In this document: piece by piece, positions 25,555-33,092 of the stretch
How positions within the stretch are numbered: position 1 is the first letter of the stretch
How the letters are laid out: each line of letters opens with the position of its first letter
Source of the DNA: Balneolaceae bacterium
GTDB lineage: Bacteria > Bacteroidota > Rhodothermia > Balneolales > Balneolaceae
DNA length: 33,959 nt
NCBI GenBank assembly: GCA_007134085.1
Contig: SLLL01000128.1
Coordinates: 1-33,959 of the forward strand
Direction of reading: 5' to 3'
The notes under the pieces: model-generated
Databases searched by the model: none
What the model saw: the letters and a program-made list of their open reading frames with translations, nothing else
What the model was told of the DNA's origin: nothing
Made by a program: the position numbers and the translations under genes

Positions 25555-26205
25555 ATGGACACTATAAAAATACTAATCGCTGAAAGTACCGATATCTACC
25601 GGCTTGGTATAGAAACAGCTATTGGTATGGATTCCGGTTTATCAATTGTGAAAAGTGTTGATACGGGAAGAAAACTGCTGAATGCATATAAGGCAAATCC
25701 TGAATCCGTATGTTTGCTTTCATCCAACATCTCTGATATGAACATCCATGATATTATGGATAAGCTGAAAGAGATTAATCAGGGTGTACTTGCGATTGTG
25801 TTAACTCACTCAACCGATCTTTTCCATTTAAACCAATCGCTCAAAGCTGGTATAATGGGATATCTTACAAAAAATGCCCCCGCCAAAGAGCTTATTAAAA
25901 TTGTGAGGGAGGTAAATTCAGGGCAGCAGGCATTCAGTGATTCCGTCTCACAAATCATGATCAGCCAGTACACCACTCACACTAAGCGTACTGCCGTTGC
26001 CGGAAACAAAAAAAGTGTAACCAAAAGAGAGAAGGAGGTGCTTAAACTTATTGTCGAAGGATTTACAAGCGCTGAGATTGCGAAAAAACTCTACATAAGC
26101 ACCCGAACAGTAGAAACGCACCGATCTAACCTGATGAATAAACTTGGCATTAAAAATACTGCCGGGCTTGTGCGTTACGCCATGAGAGAAGCGGGTTTAC
26201 GCTAA
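25555..26205 (+). CDS. LuxR/NarL-type response regulator with atypical receiver
   Basis: The N-terminal half has the receiver fold and the C-terminal half (about 150-216) is a LuxR helix-turn-helix (TKREKEVLKLIVEGFTSAEIA, then STRTVETHRSNLMNKLG). The phosphorylation pocket is altered. The acceptor Asp is replaced by Ser56 (VCLLSSN where VVLMDxx is expected) and the acidic pair near the start is E10-S11. Thr84 and Lys106 (GYLTKNA) remain. It is therefore unlikely to be controlled by standard phosphotransfer. No histidine kinase is adjacent, and the target genes are unknown. A strong terminator lies 120 bases after the stop. Confidence 0.88.
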   Translation: MDTIKILIAESTDIYRLGIETAIGMDSGLSIVKSVDTGRKLLNAYKANPESVCLLSSNISDMNIHDIMDKLKEINQGVLAIVLTHSTDLFHLNQSLKAGIMGYLTKNAPAKELIKIVREVNSGQQAFSDSVSQIMISQYTTHTKRTAVAGNKKSVTKREKEVLKLIVEGFTSAEIAKKLYISTRTVETHRSNLMNKLGIKNTAGLVRYAMREAGLR

Positions 26206-26282
26206 AAACCATTTCTACGTATTTTTACGTACTTAAATTACGATCTAATACTTATTGCAGATAGCCCTTGAACCAATTATGT

Positions 26283-26362
26283 TATTTTTGCAAATGGGGT
26301 AATAGCCGTCTGTAGATGATATTTAGCAGCACTTTTTGAAAGGAGTGCTGCTAATTTTTTTT
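26283..26362 (+). ncRNA. Possible small RNA: promoter word plus terminator
   Basis: TATTTTTG at 26283-26290 fits the Bacteroidetes -7 element TAnnTTTG, and a strong terminator ends at 26362, so a transcript of about 65 bases starting near 26297 could be made. No TTTG -33 box stands at the expected distance. The unit might simply be the 3' end of the LuxR transcript. Confidence 0.25.
26325..26362 (+). terminator. Strong rho-independent terminator
   Basis: The 9-bp stem AGCAGCACT (26325-26333) pairs with AGTGCTGCT (26344-26352) around a 10-base loop, followed by AA and eight T's. It ends transcription from the LuxR gene and/or a small RNA just upstream. Confidence 0.85.
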
Positions 26363-26470
26363 GTGGGCCTATCAATCTTTAATTCCAGCCTCGCTTCATT
26401 AATCCACAAGTGCCCGGAAAAAAAGGAATCACATCTAAAAAATTTCAAGTATAATGCTTACACAGTTTTG

Positions 26471-26495
26471 TGTAGTACGGGGCGGATACGAATCC
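26471..26495 (-). repeat. Imperfect copy of the tRNA-Met 3' end
   Basis: The plus strand TGTAG-3 bases-GGGGCGGA-3 bases-GAA matches the tRNA-Met 3' end at 26552-26573 (TGTAG-3-GGGGCGGA-3-GAA) with the same spacing, 81 bases away. The copy also forms a hairpin, CGGAT (26483-26487) with ATCCG (26492-26496), and is followed by an ACACCAA/TTGGTGT inverted repeat (26497-26503 and 26520-26526). It may be a tRNA remnant or an old attachment site. Confidence 0.35.
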
Positions 26496-26553
26496 GACAC
26501 CAAAATGAAGGAATAAAAATTGGTGTAAGAGCTTGAAATCGATAGGGATAATG

Positions 26554-26627
26554 TAGCGTGGGGCGGACTTGAACCGCCGACCTCCGGGTTATGAATCCGA
26601 CGCTCTAACCACCTGAGCTACCACGCC
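26554..26627 (-). tRNA. tRNA-Met (CAT)
   Basis: Full cloverleaf of 74 bases on the minus strand: acceptor GGCGTGG with CCACGCT (G1-U72 wobble), D arm GCTC/GAGC, anticodon loop TTCATAA with anticodon CAT (plus-strand ATG at 26591-26593), and T arm GGCGG-TTCAAGT-CCGCC. The discriminator is A and the genomic sequence continues CAT, so CCA is added post-transcriptionally. G1-U72 and a normal acceptor suggest elongator tRNA-Met; tRNA-Ile2 with modified CAT is less likely. The anticodon stem has one A-C mismatch at its base next to the loop. It diverges from proS. Confidence 0.93.
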
Positions 26628-26791
26628 ATTCTCGAACAGCATTAAAGATAGTACTTTTTCAAACTAATCATGAAATATAAATTTCGGTTTTTCACAATGT
26701 CTTGCAGTTCGCTTCTAAATCATTTTTTATCTTAACAGCTTATTACTTAATTCACACAACAAATCAGAAATTCCACGCAACTGCAGTAAAC

Positions 26792-28258
26792 ATGGCAAAA
26801 CGTATCACCAACAGAGAAGACGATTATTCACAATGGTATTTAGATGTAATTAAAGAGGCTAAGCTGGCAGACCACTCCCCTGTTCGCGGCTGTATGGTAA
26901 TTCGGCCGAACGGCTTTTCACTTTGGGAAAATATGAAGGGAGTATTGGATGATATGTTCAAAAGCACCGGCCATGAGAATGCCTACTTTCCGCTTTTCAT
27001 ACCCAAATCATTTTTATCGAAAGAGGCACAACATGTGGAAGGTTTTGCCAAGGAGTGTGCAGTAATCACACACAGCAGGTTAAAAAGTGTGGAGGGCGGT
27101 GTGGAAGTTGATCCCGAATCGCGCCTTGAAGAAGAACTTATCGTTCGCCCCACATCAGAAACCATTATCTGGGATGCATACCGCGGTTGGATTCAATCCT
27201 ATCGTGACCTTCCAATACTTATCAATCAGTGGGCAAATGTGGTTCGCTGGGAAATGCGTACACGTCTGTTTTTACGAACCATGGAATTTCTATGGCAGGA
27301 AGGGCACACAGCCCACGCCACCGAACAGGAGGCAGTTGAAGAAACGCTGCAAATGCTCGAAGTATATCGCAAGTTTGCAGAAGAATACATGGCCATGCCG
27401 GTAGTTACTGGAGTAAAAACTGCTTCCGAACGCTTTGCCGGTGCGGTAGATACCTACTGTATAGAATCGCTGATGCAAGATGGTAAAGCACTTCAGGCTG
27501 GAACCTCTCACTTTCTGGGGCAAAATTTCGCAAAAGCGTTTGATGTAAAATTTCAGGATAGCGACGGTGGCCACAAATATGTTTGGGCTACAAGCTGGGG
27601 GGTATCAACGCGGTTAATTGGCGGGCTGATTATGACCCACTCTGACGACAACGGTCTTGTATTACCGCCAAAACTGGCTCCAACACAGGTAGTAATTATT
27701 CCCATTTTCAAAAATGATGAGCAAAAATCGAAGGCAATATACTATGCCGAGCCCATGATTAAAGAGCTGAAGGCGAATGGCGTTTCTGTAAAACTTGACG
27801 ATCGTGATAACTTTAAGCCCGGCTGGAAATTTGCCGAACACGAGGCGCAAGGCACACCGATTCGAATTGCTATCGGCCCGAGAGATATCGAAAACGGGAA
27901 CATTGAAGTTGCCCGCCGCGATACCCTCGAGAAAACCATCATCCCGATGCAAGGTTCAGCTGAGCAAATCACGGCTCTTCTCGATACCATTCAGAACGAT
28001 CTGTTCGAGGCGGCAAAAAAACGCCGCGATGAGAGTACACAGCACGCTGAGAATTATGACGATTTTAAAGTTATGATTGAAAAAGGCGGGTTTATCTTTG
28101 CCCACTGGGATGGAACTGATGAGACCGAGCTAAAAATAAAAGAGGAGACAAAAGCCACCATTCGCTGTATCCCTCTGCATGGTGATGATAGCCCCGGAAA
28201 GTGTATGGTAACCGGCAAACCATCTGACAAGAAAGTTCTATTCGCCAGGTCATACTAA
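26792..28258 (+). CDS. proS: Prolyl-tRNA synthetase, short archaeal/eukaryotic type
   Basis: It charges tRNA-Pro. The start at 26792 ([15 protein letters not shown]) is preferred over an in-frame ATG at 26702, which would add 30 residues not typical of the family. The 488-residue length and the opening [20 protein letters not shown] are those of the archaeal-type ProRS found in Bacteroidetes, without the editing insertion of the bacterial type. Class II features include [12 protein letters not shown], the [23 protein letters not shown] stretch (motif 2) and the ending KKVLFARSY. The C-terminal zinc site looks reduced: GKCMVTGKP has one Cys where CxxC is usual. It heads an operon with the NAD(P)HX repair gene 11 bases downstream. 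Confidence 0.94.
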   Translation: MAKRITNREDDYSQWYLDVIKEAKLADHSPVRGCMVIRPNGFSLWENMKGVLDDMFKSTGHENAYFPLFIPKSFLSKEAQHVEGFAKECAVITHSRLKSVEGGVEVDPESRLEEELIVRPTSETIIWDAYRGWIQSYRDLPILINQWANVVRWEMRTRLFLRTMEFLWQEGHTAHATEQEAVEETLQMLEVYRKFAEEYMAMPVVTGVKTASERFAGAVDTYCIESLMQDGKALQAGTSHFLGQNFAKAFDVKFQDSDGGHKYVWATSWGVSTRLIGGLIMTHSDDNGLVLPPKLAPTQVVIIPIFKNDEQKSKAIYYAEPMIKELKANGVSVKLDDRDNFKPGWKFAEHEAQGTPIRIAIGPRDIENGNIEVARRDTLEKTIIPMQGSAEQITALLDTIQNDLFEAAKKRRDESTQHAENYDDFKVMIEKGGFIFAHWDGTDETELKIKEETKATIRCIPLHGDDSPGKCMVTGKPSDKKVLFARSY

Positions 28259-28269
28259 ACCAAGCAGCT

Positions 28270-29787
28270 ATGAACCTGCCTTTCCACATACCGGCAGAGT
28301 GCAAACTCTATACAGCTGAGCAGAGCCGAAATGCTGACAGCAAAACCATCAATGAGTTTGGCATCGACGGATTCACCCTGATGGAACTGGCTGCTGAGGG
28401 TGCTTCAAGGCACATTCTTGAGTTACAAAATAGAAATAAGCACGGCCTGTTTATTTGTGGAAAAGGTAACAACGCGGGTGATGCGCTTGCCGTTGCAAGG
28501 TATCTGATTAACGATGGAGGCCATTCCGTTACGATATATCCGGTTTTTGGTACCGGTGATTTATCTCCGGATGCGAAAAGAAATTTCAAACTTCTTGAAT
28601 CTCTCTCAGAACATGGTGCAAATATCACACTCATTAATAGCCTGAATCAGGCTGATTTTTCTACTTCCGATTACATTGTAGATGGTATATTTGGCACCGG
28701 TTTAAAGAGTGATCTGAAAGATCCTTTGCCAAAAATAATCGATCAAATAAATGCCTCGCATATTCCTGTTTATGCAATGGATATTCCATCAGGGCTTGAT
28801 GCTGATTCAGGAACCACTCGGGGTGTATGTGTAAAAGCAACAAAAACGTTTACCTTTGGCGCCAACAAACTTGGCTTTCAGTTTGATGGTGCTTCTGCTG
28901 AATGTGGAGATATAGTTTTCATCAGATTACCCTTTCCTCAACATCTTCTCGAAGCAAGCGCATTTTTGCTGAACCAAAATCTTTATGAGAGCCTGCCTGC
29001 CAAAAATGTTCATCGCCAACATAAGTATGATGGCGGTGTAGTACACATTGTAGCCGGTTCTGAAGGTTTAACCGGTGCAGCTATCATGGCTGCAAAAAGT
29101 GCCTGGAAACAGGGGGCAGGAGCTGTGTTTCTCTATACACCCAAAAATTTATTGCAGGTTTACGAAGCAGCATTACCGCAAATCATCAAAGTTCCAGTTG
29201 GTAATGAAAATGATACATTTTTCAAACCTGAGCATGCTCAACAGATAAAATCAACTATATCACAAAAAAAAGGTACACTCCTTGTAGGCCCGGGAGTTGG
29301 AACAAGGGAGCAGACGAAATCGCTTATTATTGAACTGCTAAAACATGTTGAAGGTTACGCTGCGATTGATGCAGATGCGTTGTCGGCATGGAATGAGTTA
29401 ATAGAATTTTCACCCGATGCAAAGAAAAACTGGATTCTCACTCCACATAAAGGTGAAGCAGTAAAATGGCTGAATGGACGCTTCAATACCGATTCCGAAC
29501 GATTTGATTGGGCTGCTGAATTTCAGAAGCAAAACCAAGTGAACATATTTTTAAAGGGAAACCCTGCCATTTTGTGTTTGGCATCATCAAAACCGTTCAT
29601 CACGGGGTACAACACGGCAATTTTTAACCGTGCAGGATTTGGCGATGTACTTTCGGGGGCTATAGCTGCTAACATTTCTCTTGAAAAAAGTTTACCTGTG
29701 GCAACGCTCCGCACACTTTATGAAACTTACTTGGCGTTGACGCCTTTAATAGGTAAACAAACTATTGGCCCGGAAAAACTTTTATGA
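28270..29787 (+). CDS. nnr: Bifunctional NAD(P)H-hydrate epimerase / ADP-dependent dehydratase
   Basis: It repairs hydrated NADH and NADPH: the N-terminal domain (about 1-225) epimerises NAD(P)HX and the C-terminal domain (about 240-505) dehydrates the S form using ADP. The epimerase part shows ELAAEGASRHI, CGKGNNAGDALAVARYL and AMDIPSGLDADSGTTRG. The dehydratase part shows HKYDGGVVHIVAGSEGLTGAA, LLVGPGVGT, AIDADAL, LTPHKGEAVKW and GFGDVLSG. Two motifs depart from the common wording: GNNAGDA instead of GNNGGDG, and RAGFGDVLSG instead of the usual TGxGDVLxG. The aspartates are kept, so it may still work. The next gene starts within its stop (ATGA overlap), so the operon is tight. Confidence 0.88.
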   Translation: MNLPFHIPAECKLYTAEQSRNADSKTINEFGIDGFTLMELAAEGASRHILELQNRNKHGLFICGKGNNAGDALAVARYLINDGGHSVTIYPVFGTGDLSPDAKRNFKLLESLSEHGANITLINSLNQADFSTSDYIVDGIFGTGLKSDLKDPLPKIIDQINASHIPVYAMDIPSGLDADSGTTRGVCVKATKTFTFGANKLGFQFDGASAECGDIVFIRLPFPQHLLEASAFLLNQNLYESLPAKNVHRQHKYDGGVVHIVAGSEGLTGAAIMAAKSAWKQGAGAVFLYTPKNLLQVYEAALPQIIKVPVGNENDTFFKPEHAQQIKSTISQKKGTLLVGPGVGTREQTKSLIIELLKHVEGYAAIDADALSAWNELIEFSPDAKKNWILTPHKGEAVKWLNGRFNTDSERFDWAAEFQKQNQVNIFLKGNPAILCLASSKPFITGYNTAIFNRAGFGDVLSGAIAANISLEKSLPVATLRTLYETYLALTPLIGKQTIGPEKLL

Positions 29788-30221
29788 TTAAAGCAGCAAT
29801 CCGTTTTTTTGTAGAAAACAGTTTGGTGATAAATGCTTTACTGATTTTCACAACTGCCGCAATACTCTTCTTCACCATTTCACCCGCAGAGAATCTGGGC
29901 TCTTCAACCCTTTATCAATACGATAAGCTTGGGCATTTTTCGATGTTCTTTATCTGGACGTTCCTCTTTGGGCTCTATTTGATCTCAGTTAAAAAATATA
30001 ATGTAAGCCTCATCGCAATTTTTCTTGCAGGCACATCTTTCGGAATTGCAATAGAAGTAGCCCAGGAATTACTGCCTTTCGGAAGAAATGGCAATATATA
30101 TGATGCTATTGCTGATGCACTGGGAAGCCTTACAGCAGTTATACTTCTCTATTTTTTTAAGAAGAAATATCCAATAGAGAATAGTGTTACTGTAAGCCAG
30201 GAACAAAATGATAATATCTAA
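29784..30221 (+). CDS. VanZ-family membrane protein
   Basis: The 145-residue protein has four hydrophobic segments and the VanZ motifs DKLGHFSMFFIW (first conserved Asp-Lys-xx-His-Phe), FGIAIEVAQELLPFGRNG and DAIADALGSL. VanZ-like proteins occur widely in bacteria without vancomycin resistance; their general role is unknown, and this context gives no reason to infer resistance. Its ATG overlaps the stop of the NAD(P)HX repair gene by 4 bases, so the two are probably coupled. The tonB gene follows after 82 bases. Confidence 0.8.
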   Translation: MIKAAIRFFVENSLVINALLIFTTAAILFFTISPAENLGSSTLYQYDKLGHFSMFFIWTFLFGLYLISVKKYNVSLIAIFLAGTSFGIAIEVAQELLPFGRNGNIYDAIADALGSLTAVILLYFFKKKYPIENSVTVSQEQNDNI

Positions 30222-30303
30222 TTACATTTATTCGTTGGAAAAATAGATGAAAATCAATTATACTTCATCCTGATTTCACATTAGCCAAAACAACACACCC
30301 AAT

Positions 30304-30960
30304 ATGATTGAAAGAAAAAAACCTGATGCTGATTTAAGAAACTATTACACCGTGTATCTTGAGTTAGGCTTGATAATTACATTGGTGATTTTCATAGTAG
30401 CTGTGAGAATTGACATAACAAGCCTCGGCCCGGAAGAAATAGTATTAGACGAACAGGAAGTTATCGAGATGGAAGAAATTATCCAGACTCGGCAAATTGA
30501 AACACCTCCCCCCCCACCAAGACAACCGGTACCTGTTGAAGTACCAAACGACGAAATAATTGAAGACGTAGACATCGATATTGGCGGTGACCTTGATCTT
30601 GGTGGTGCTCTAAGCATGCCTCCCCCACCTCCACCCGCCGAAGATGATCCGGAAGAAGATTTCTTCGTGGTAGTAGAAGATATGCCTGAATTGATAGGTG
30701 GCCTTGGAGAACTCCAGCGCCAAATACGGTATCCGGAAATGGCACGACGCGCCGGAATTGAAGGACGTGTTTTTATTCAGTTTATTGTAAATGAAAGAGG
30801 CCAAGTTGAAGATCCACGTGTAATTCGTGGAATCGGTGGTGGCGCTGACGAAGAAGCTCTGCGTGTTGTTAGCCAGGCACAATTTAGGCCAGGTATGCAA
30901 CGTGGCCGCCCGGTAAGAGTTCAGTATAGCTTGCCGATCTATTTCAGATTACAGAACTAA
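30304..30960 (+). CDS. TonB-family energy transducer
   Basis: The 218-residue protein has an N-terminal membrane anchor (about residues 17-38, YLELGLIITLVIFIVAV), a periplasmic linker with two polyproline runs and many acidic residues instead of the usual Lys-Pro repeats, and a C-terminal TonB domain (about 130-218: YPEMARRAGIEGRVFIQFIV, DEEALRVVSQAQFRPGMQRGRPV). TonB passes proton-motive force to outer-membrane receptors. No exbB or exbD is adjacent, so its ExbBD partners must be elsewhere. It follows a VanZ gene by 82 bases and is closed by a strong terminator. Confidence 0.92.
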   Translation: MIERKKPDADLRNYYTVYLELGLIITLVIFIVAVRIDITSLGPEEIVLDEQEVIEMEEIIQTRQIETPPPPPRQPVPVEVPNDEIIEDVDIDIGGDLDLGGALSMPPPPPPAEDDPEEDFFVVVEDMPELIGGLGELQRQIRYPEMARRAGIEGRVFIQFIVNERGQVEDPRVIRGIGGGADEEALRVVSQAQFRPGMQRGRPVRVQYSLPIYFRLQN

Positions 30961-30983
30961 CGCAAAGCCAACAAATTTCCTTC

Positions 30984-31015
30984 AAAAGGCGTGATTAAAC
31001 TTCACGCCTTTTTTT
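30984..31015 (+). terminator. Strong terminator after tonB, shared with the NUDIX gene
   Basis: The 10-bp stem AAAGGCGTGA (30985-30994) pairs with TCACGCCTTT (31002-31011) around a 7-base loop and is followed by a T-run to 31015. The plus-strand A's before the stem make it usable for the convergent NUDIX gene as well, whose stop codon (31014-31016) lies in the T-run. Confidence 0.9.
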
Positions 31016-31433
31016 ATTTGTAGAGGATTTTACTTGCTTCCGCAATCACACTCTTTAGATTATCAAAGTGTGCTAAGGTAAATGCTTTTTTTAGATGTGC
31101 CCACTTAGTATCTGTTATTCCCTCTTCCATTTGAGGTTTTGTATCTCCATTATAACCGTTTGCATCCATCAGATACCAATAAGTGGTTTTTCCATAAGAT
31201 TCACCTTTTTGATCGTATTCGTGATATGTTTCGCAAAGGTACGATCGTATGGAGATATTTATTACTCCAGTCTCCTCTTCAACCTCCCTTATAGCCGCTT
31301 CTTCTATAGATTCACCACTCTCAACTTTGCCTTTAGGCAAATCCCAAAAGCCATTTCTTTTTATAAGTAATATTTCAGCAAGCGAATCTCTATATCTGTA
31401 AAGTACTCCACCGGCAGCTTTAATTTTCTGCAT
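31014..31433 (-). CDS. NUDIX hydrolase
   Basis: The Nudix box GKVESGESIEEAAIREVEEETGV fits Gx5Ex7REUxEExGU fully, including the metal-binding glutamates. The substrate is some nucleoside diphosphate linked to a moiety X; the sequence resembles small NTP-diphosphatase-type proteins but the exact substrate is not readable. The start at 31433 (MQKIKAAGGVLYRY) is preferred because it overlaps the preceding DUF1844 gene by only 14 bases; an in-frame ATG at 31493 would overlap it by 74 and add a basic tail. The protein is then 139 aa. Confidence 0.85.
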   Translation of the reverse strand: MQKIKAAGGVLYRYRDSLAEILLIKRNGFWDLPKGKVESGESIEEAAIREVEEETGVINISIRSYLCETYHEYDQKGESYGKTTYWYLMDANGYNGDTKPQMEEGITDTKWAHLKKAFTLAHFDNLKSVIAEASKILYK

Positions 31434-31767
31434 CTTTTGTTGAATTGTCTTTATCGGAAGCAGTGCTGCTCTCTTTCTTTTTTTCATCGGCATAGTTAAG
31501 GCGTAGCGTTGTTAACGTATGCTTTAAAAAGCCTGAGAGCTCTTTCGGTAGATTGCCCTCTGTAAACTTCTCAAGGGTTACAAGAGTATCGATCGCAAAT
31601 TTGGCTGCTTTCAGGTCCCTGTCAATTTTATCAATGGCAGGATTTTTAATTTTACCGAGCCCCATCATGGCAATTTGTTCGTGCTGCTGTATCAACATCA
31701 TAAATAGCAGCTGTTGTTGTTGGCTCACATTTAATTTGTCGGTTCCGGATGAATTGTTTTCACTCAT
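31420..31767 (-). CDS. DUF1844-family small helical protein
   Basis: The 115-residue protein has the DUF1844 core: LLFMMLIQQHEQIAMMGLG, then AKFAIDTLVTLEKFTEGNLPKE and LTTLRLNY. Its C-terminal 25 residues are charged and low-complexity. The family is widespread and of unknown function. The 3' end overlaps the NUDIX start by 14 bases, so the pair is probably cotranscribed. It diverges from the DUF1015 gene across 101 bases. Confidence 0.8.
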   Translation of the reverse strand: MSENNSSGTDKLNVSQQQQLLFMMLIQQHEQIAMMGLGKIKNPAIDKIDRDLKAAKFAIDTLVTLEKFTEGNLPKELSGFLKHTLTTLRLNYADEKKKESSTASDKDNSTKDAEN

Positions 31768-31868
31768 GACTTTAATTTATCCTGTTTATTTACGATTTCT
31801 ATACGCTGAAAAGGTAAAGAGTTTGTATAATAAAGATTGATTTAAAATTTAAAAAACCTGATGATTTA

Positions 31869-33080
31869 ATGGCAACTATTCACCCATTTAAAGGCTGGCT
31901 TCCACACAAAGATAAAGTTGATGAAGTAGCCTGTGTACCCTATGATGTAATCAGTACCGATGAAGCTGCTGAAATGGCTGTTGGTAAACCCGATAGTTTT
32001 CTTCATGTAATTCGCCCTGAAATAGATCTCCCCGATGGAACACACTTCAACCACGATTCTGTCTATGCGAAAGGTGCTGAAAATCTCAATAAGCTTCTGG
32101 CCTCCGGCCTGTTTCAACAGGACAAAAAGCATGCAATTTATATCTATCAGCTCGAAACAGCCGATCACACACAAACCGGAGTCTTCACTTGTGCCTCTGT
32201 TCAGGATTATGATAACGATGTTATTCTAAAACATGAGCTTACCCGGCCTGATAAAGAAGACGACCGAACCCGTCACATACTAACACAGCAGGCTCATGCA
32301 GAGCCGGTAATGCTTACATTCAATGATACTGCCGATATCACTTTTCATATTGAAAAGCTTACCCTTACTAACGAACCTCTGATTGAGCACCACGGTGAAG
32401 GCGGTGTTATTCACAGAATTTGGAAAACATACAACACAGCTGACTTTGTAGAAGGGTTTGCTTCTATCAGTAAATTATATGTGGCTGATGGCCATCATCG
32501 TTGTAAAAGTGCCTCAAGAGTAGCTGAACAGCTGCGCACAGAACGCAACACGTTTCCCGGTGAAGAGGAGTTTGAATACTTCCCGGTTGTTCTCTTTCCG
32601 ATGGATCAGATGAGAATTTTACCTTACAACAGGGTTATCAAAAAAGTTGATTTCTCTACATTCAATAAACTAAAAGAGCAGTTTGAACTCGCCGAAACCA
32701 GCGATAAAACTCCATCAGAGAAAGGAGTGGTTTCTGTGTACTACTCCGGAACATGGTATTCAATGAAATTGCCTGAACCGGCCACGGATAATATTGTTGA
32801 TTCGCTGGATGTAGCCAGATTGCAAAACGGAGTACTTGAACCTCTTTTCGGAATTGAAAATCCTCGAACTGATGAGAACATAAGTTTTGTAGGAGGAATA
32901 AGAGGCACTGCTGAGCTTGAAAAACTTGTTGACAACCGAAATGCAGATCTTGCCTTTAGTATGTATCCAACCAGCATTCAAGAACTGATTGATGTATCCG
33001 ATCAGGGAGAGCTGATGCCGCCAAAATCTACATGGTTCGAGCCAAAAATTAAATCAGGAATAATCGTTCACACATTTTAA
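31869..33080 (+). CDS. DUF1015-family protein
   Basis: The 403-residue protein shows the DUF1015 landmarks: ATIHPFKGWLP at the N-terminus, CVPYDVIS, YIYQL, the block LKHELTRPDKEDDR, GGVIHRIWK, and the signature VADGHHRCKSA (Gly-His-His-Arg). It ends PPKSTWFEPKIKSGIIVH. The function is unknown; the conserved His-His-Arg and Glu-His clusters suggest an enzyme. It begins only 12 bases upstream of serC. I recall DUF1015 genes lying beside serC/serA in other genomes, and this window fits that pairing. Confidence 0.88.
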   Translation: MATIHPFKGWLPHKDKVDEVACVPYDVISTDEAAEMAVGKPDSFLHVIRPEIDLPDGTHFNHDSVYAKGAENLNKLLASGLFQQDKKHAIYIYQLETADHTQTGVFTCASVQDYDNDVILKHELTRPDKEDDRTRHILTQQAHAEPVMLTFNDTADITFHIEKLTLTNEPLIEHHGEGGVIHRIWKTYNTADFVEGFASISKLYVADGHHRCKSASRVAEQLRTERNTFPGEEEFEYFPVVLFPMDQMRILPYNRVIKKVDFSTFNKLKEQFELAETSDKTPSEKGVVSVYYSGTWYSMKLPEPATDNIVDSLDVARLQNGVLEPLFGIENPRTDENISFVGGIRGTAELEKLVDNRNADLAFSMYPTSIQELIDVSDQGELMPPKSTWFEPKIKSGIIVHTF

Positions 33081-33092
33081 CCAAATAACATT

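Larger units (their letters stand above)
26206..26553. other. 348-base non-coding stretch between the LuxR gene and tRNA-Met
   Basis: No convincing protein gene is present; the only ORF (26336-26536) starts inside the terminator hairpin and looks spurious. The stretch holds a -7-like promoter word, a strong terminator and a tRNA-like repeat, each listed separately. The remaining bases are AT-rich without clear structure. Confidence 0.6.

Noticed and set aside
26336-26536. 66-codon ORF
   Set aside because: It starts in the loop and stem of the terminator and spans the tRNA-like repeat, with no ribosome-binding site or recognisable family.
29784-30221. VanZ protein as a glycopeptide-resistance gene
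   Set aside because: VanZ-like proteins are common without vanHAX; no other resistance gene is present here.
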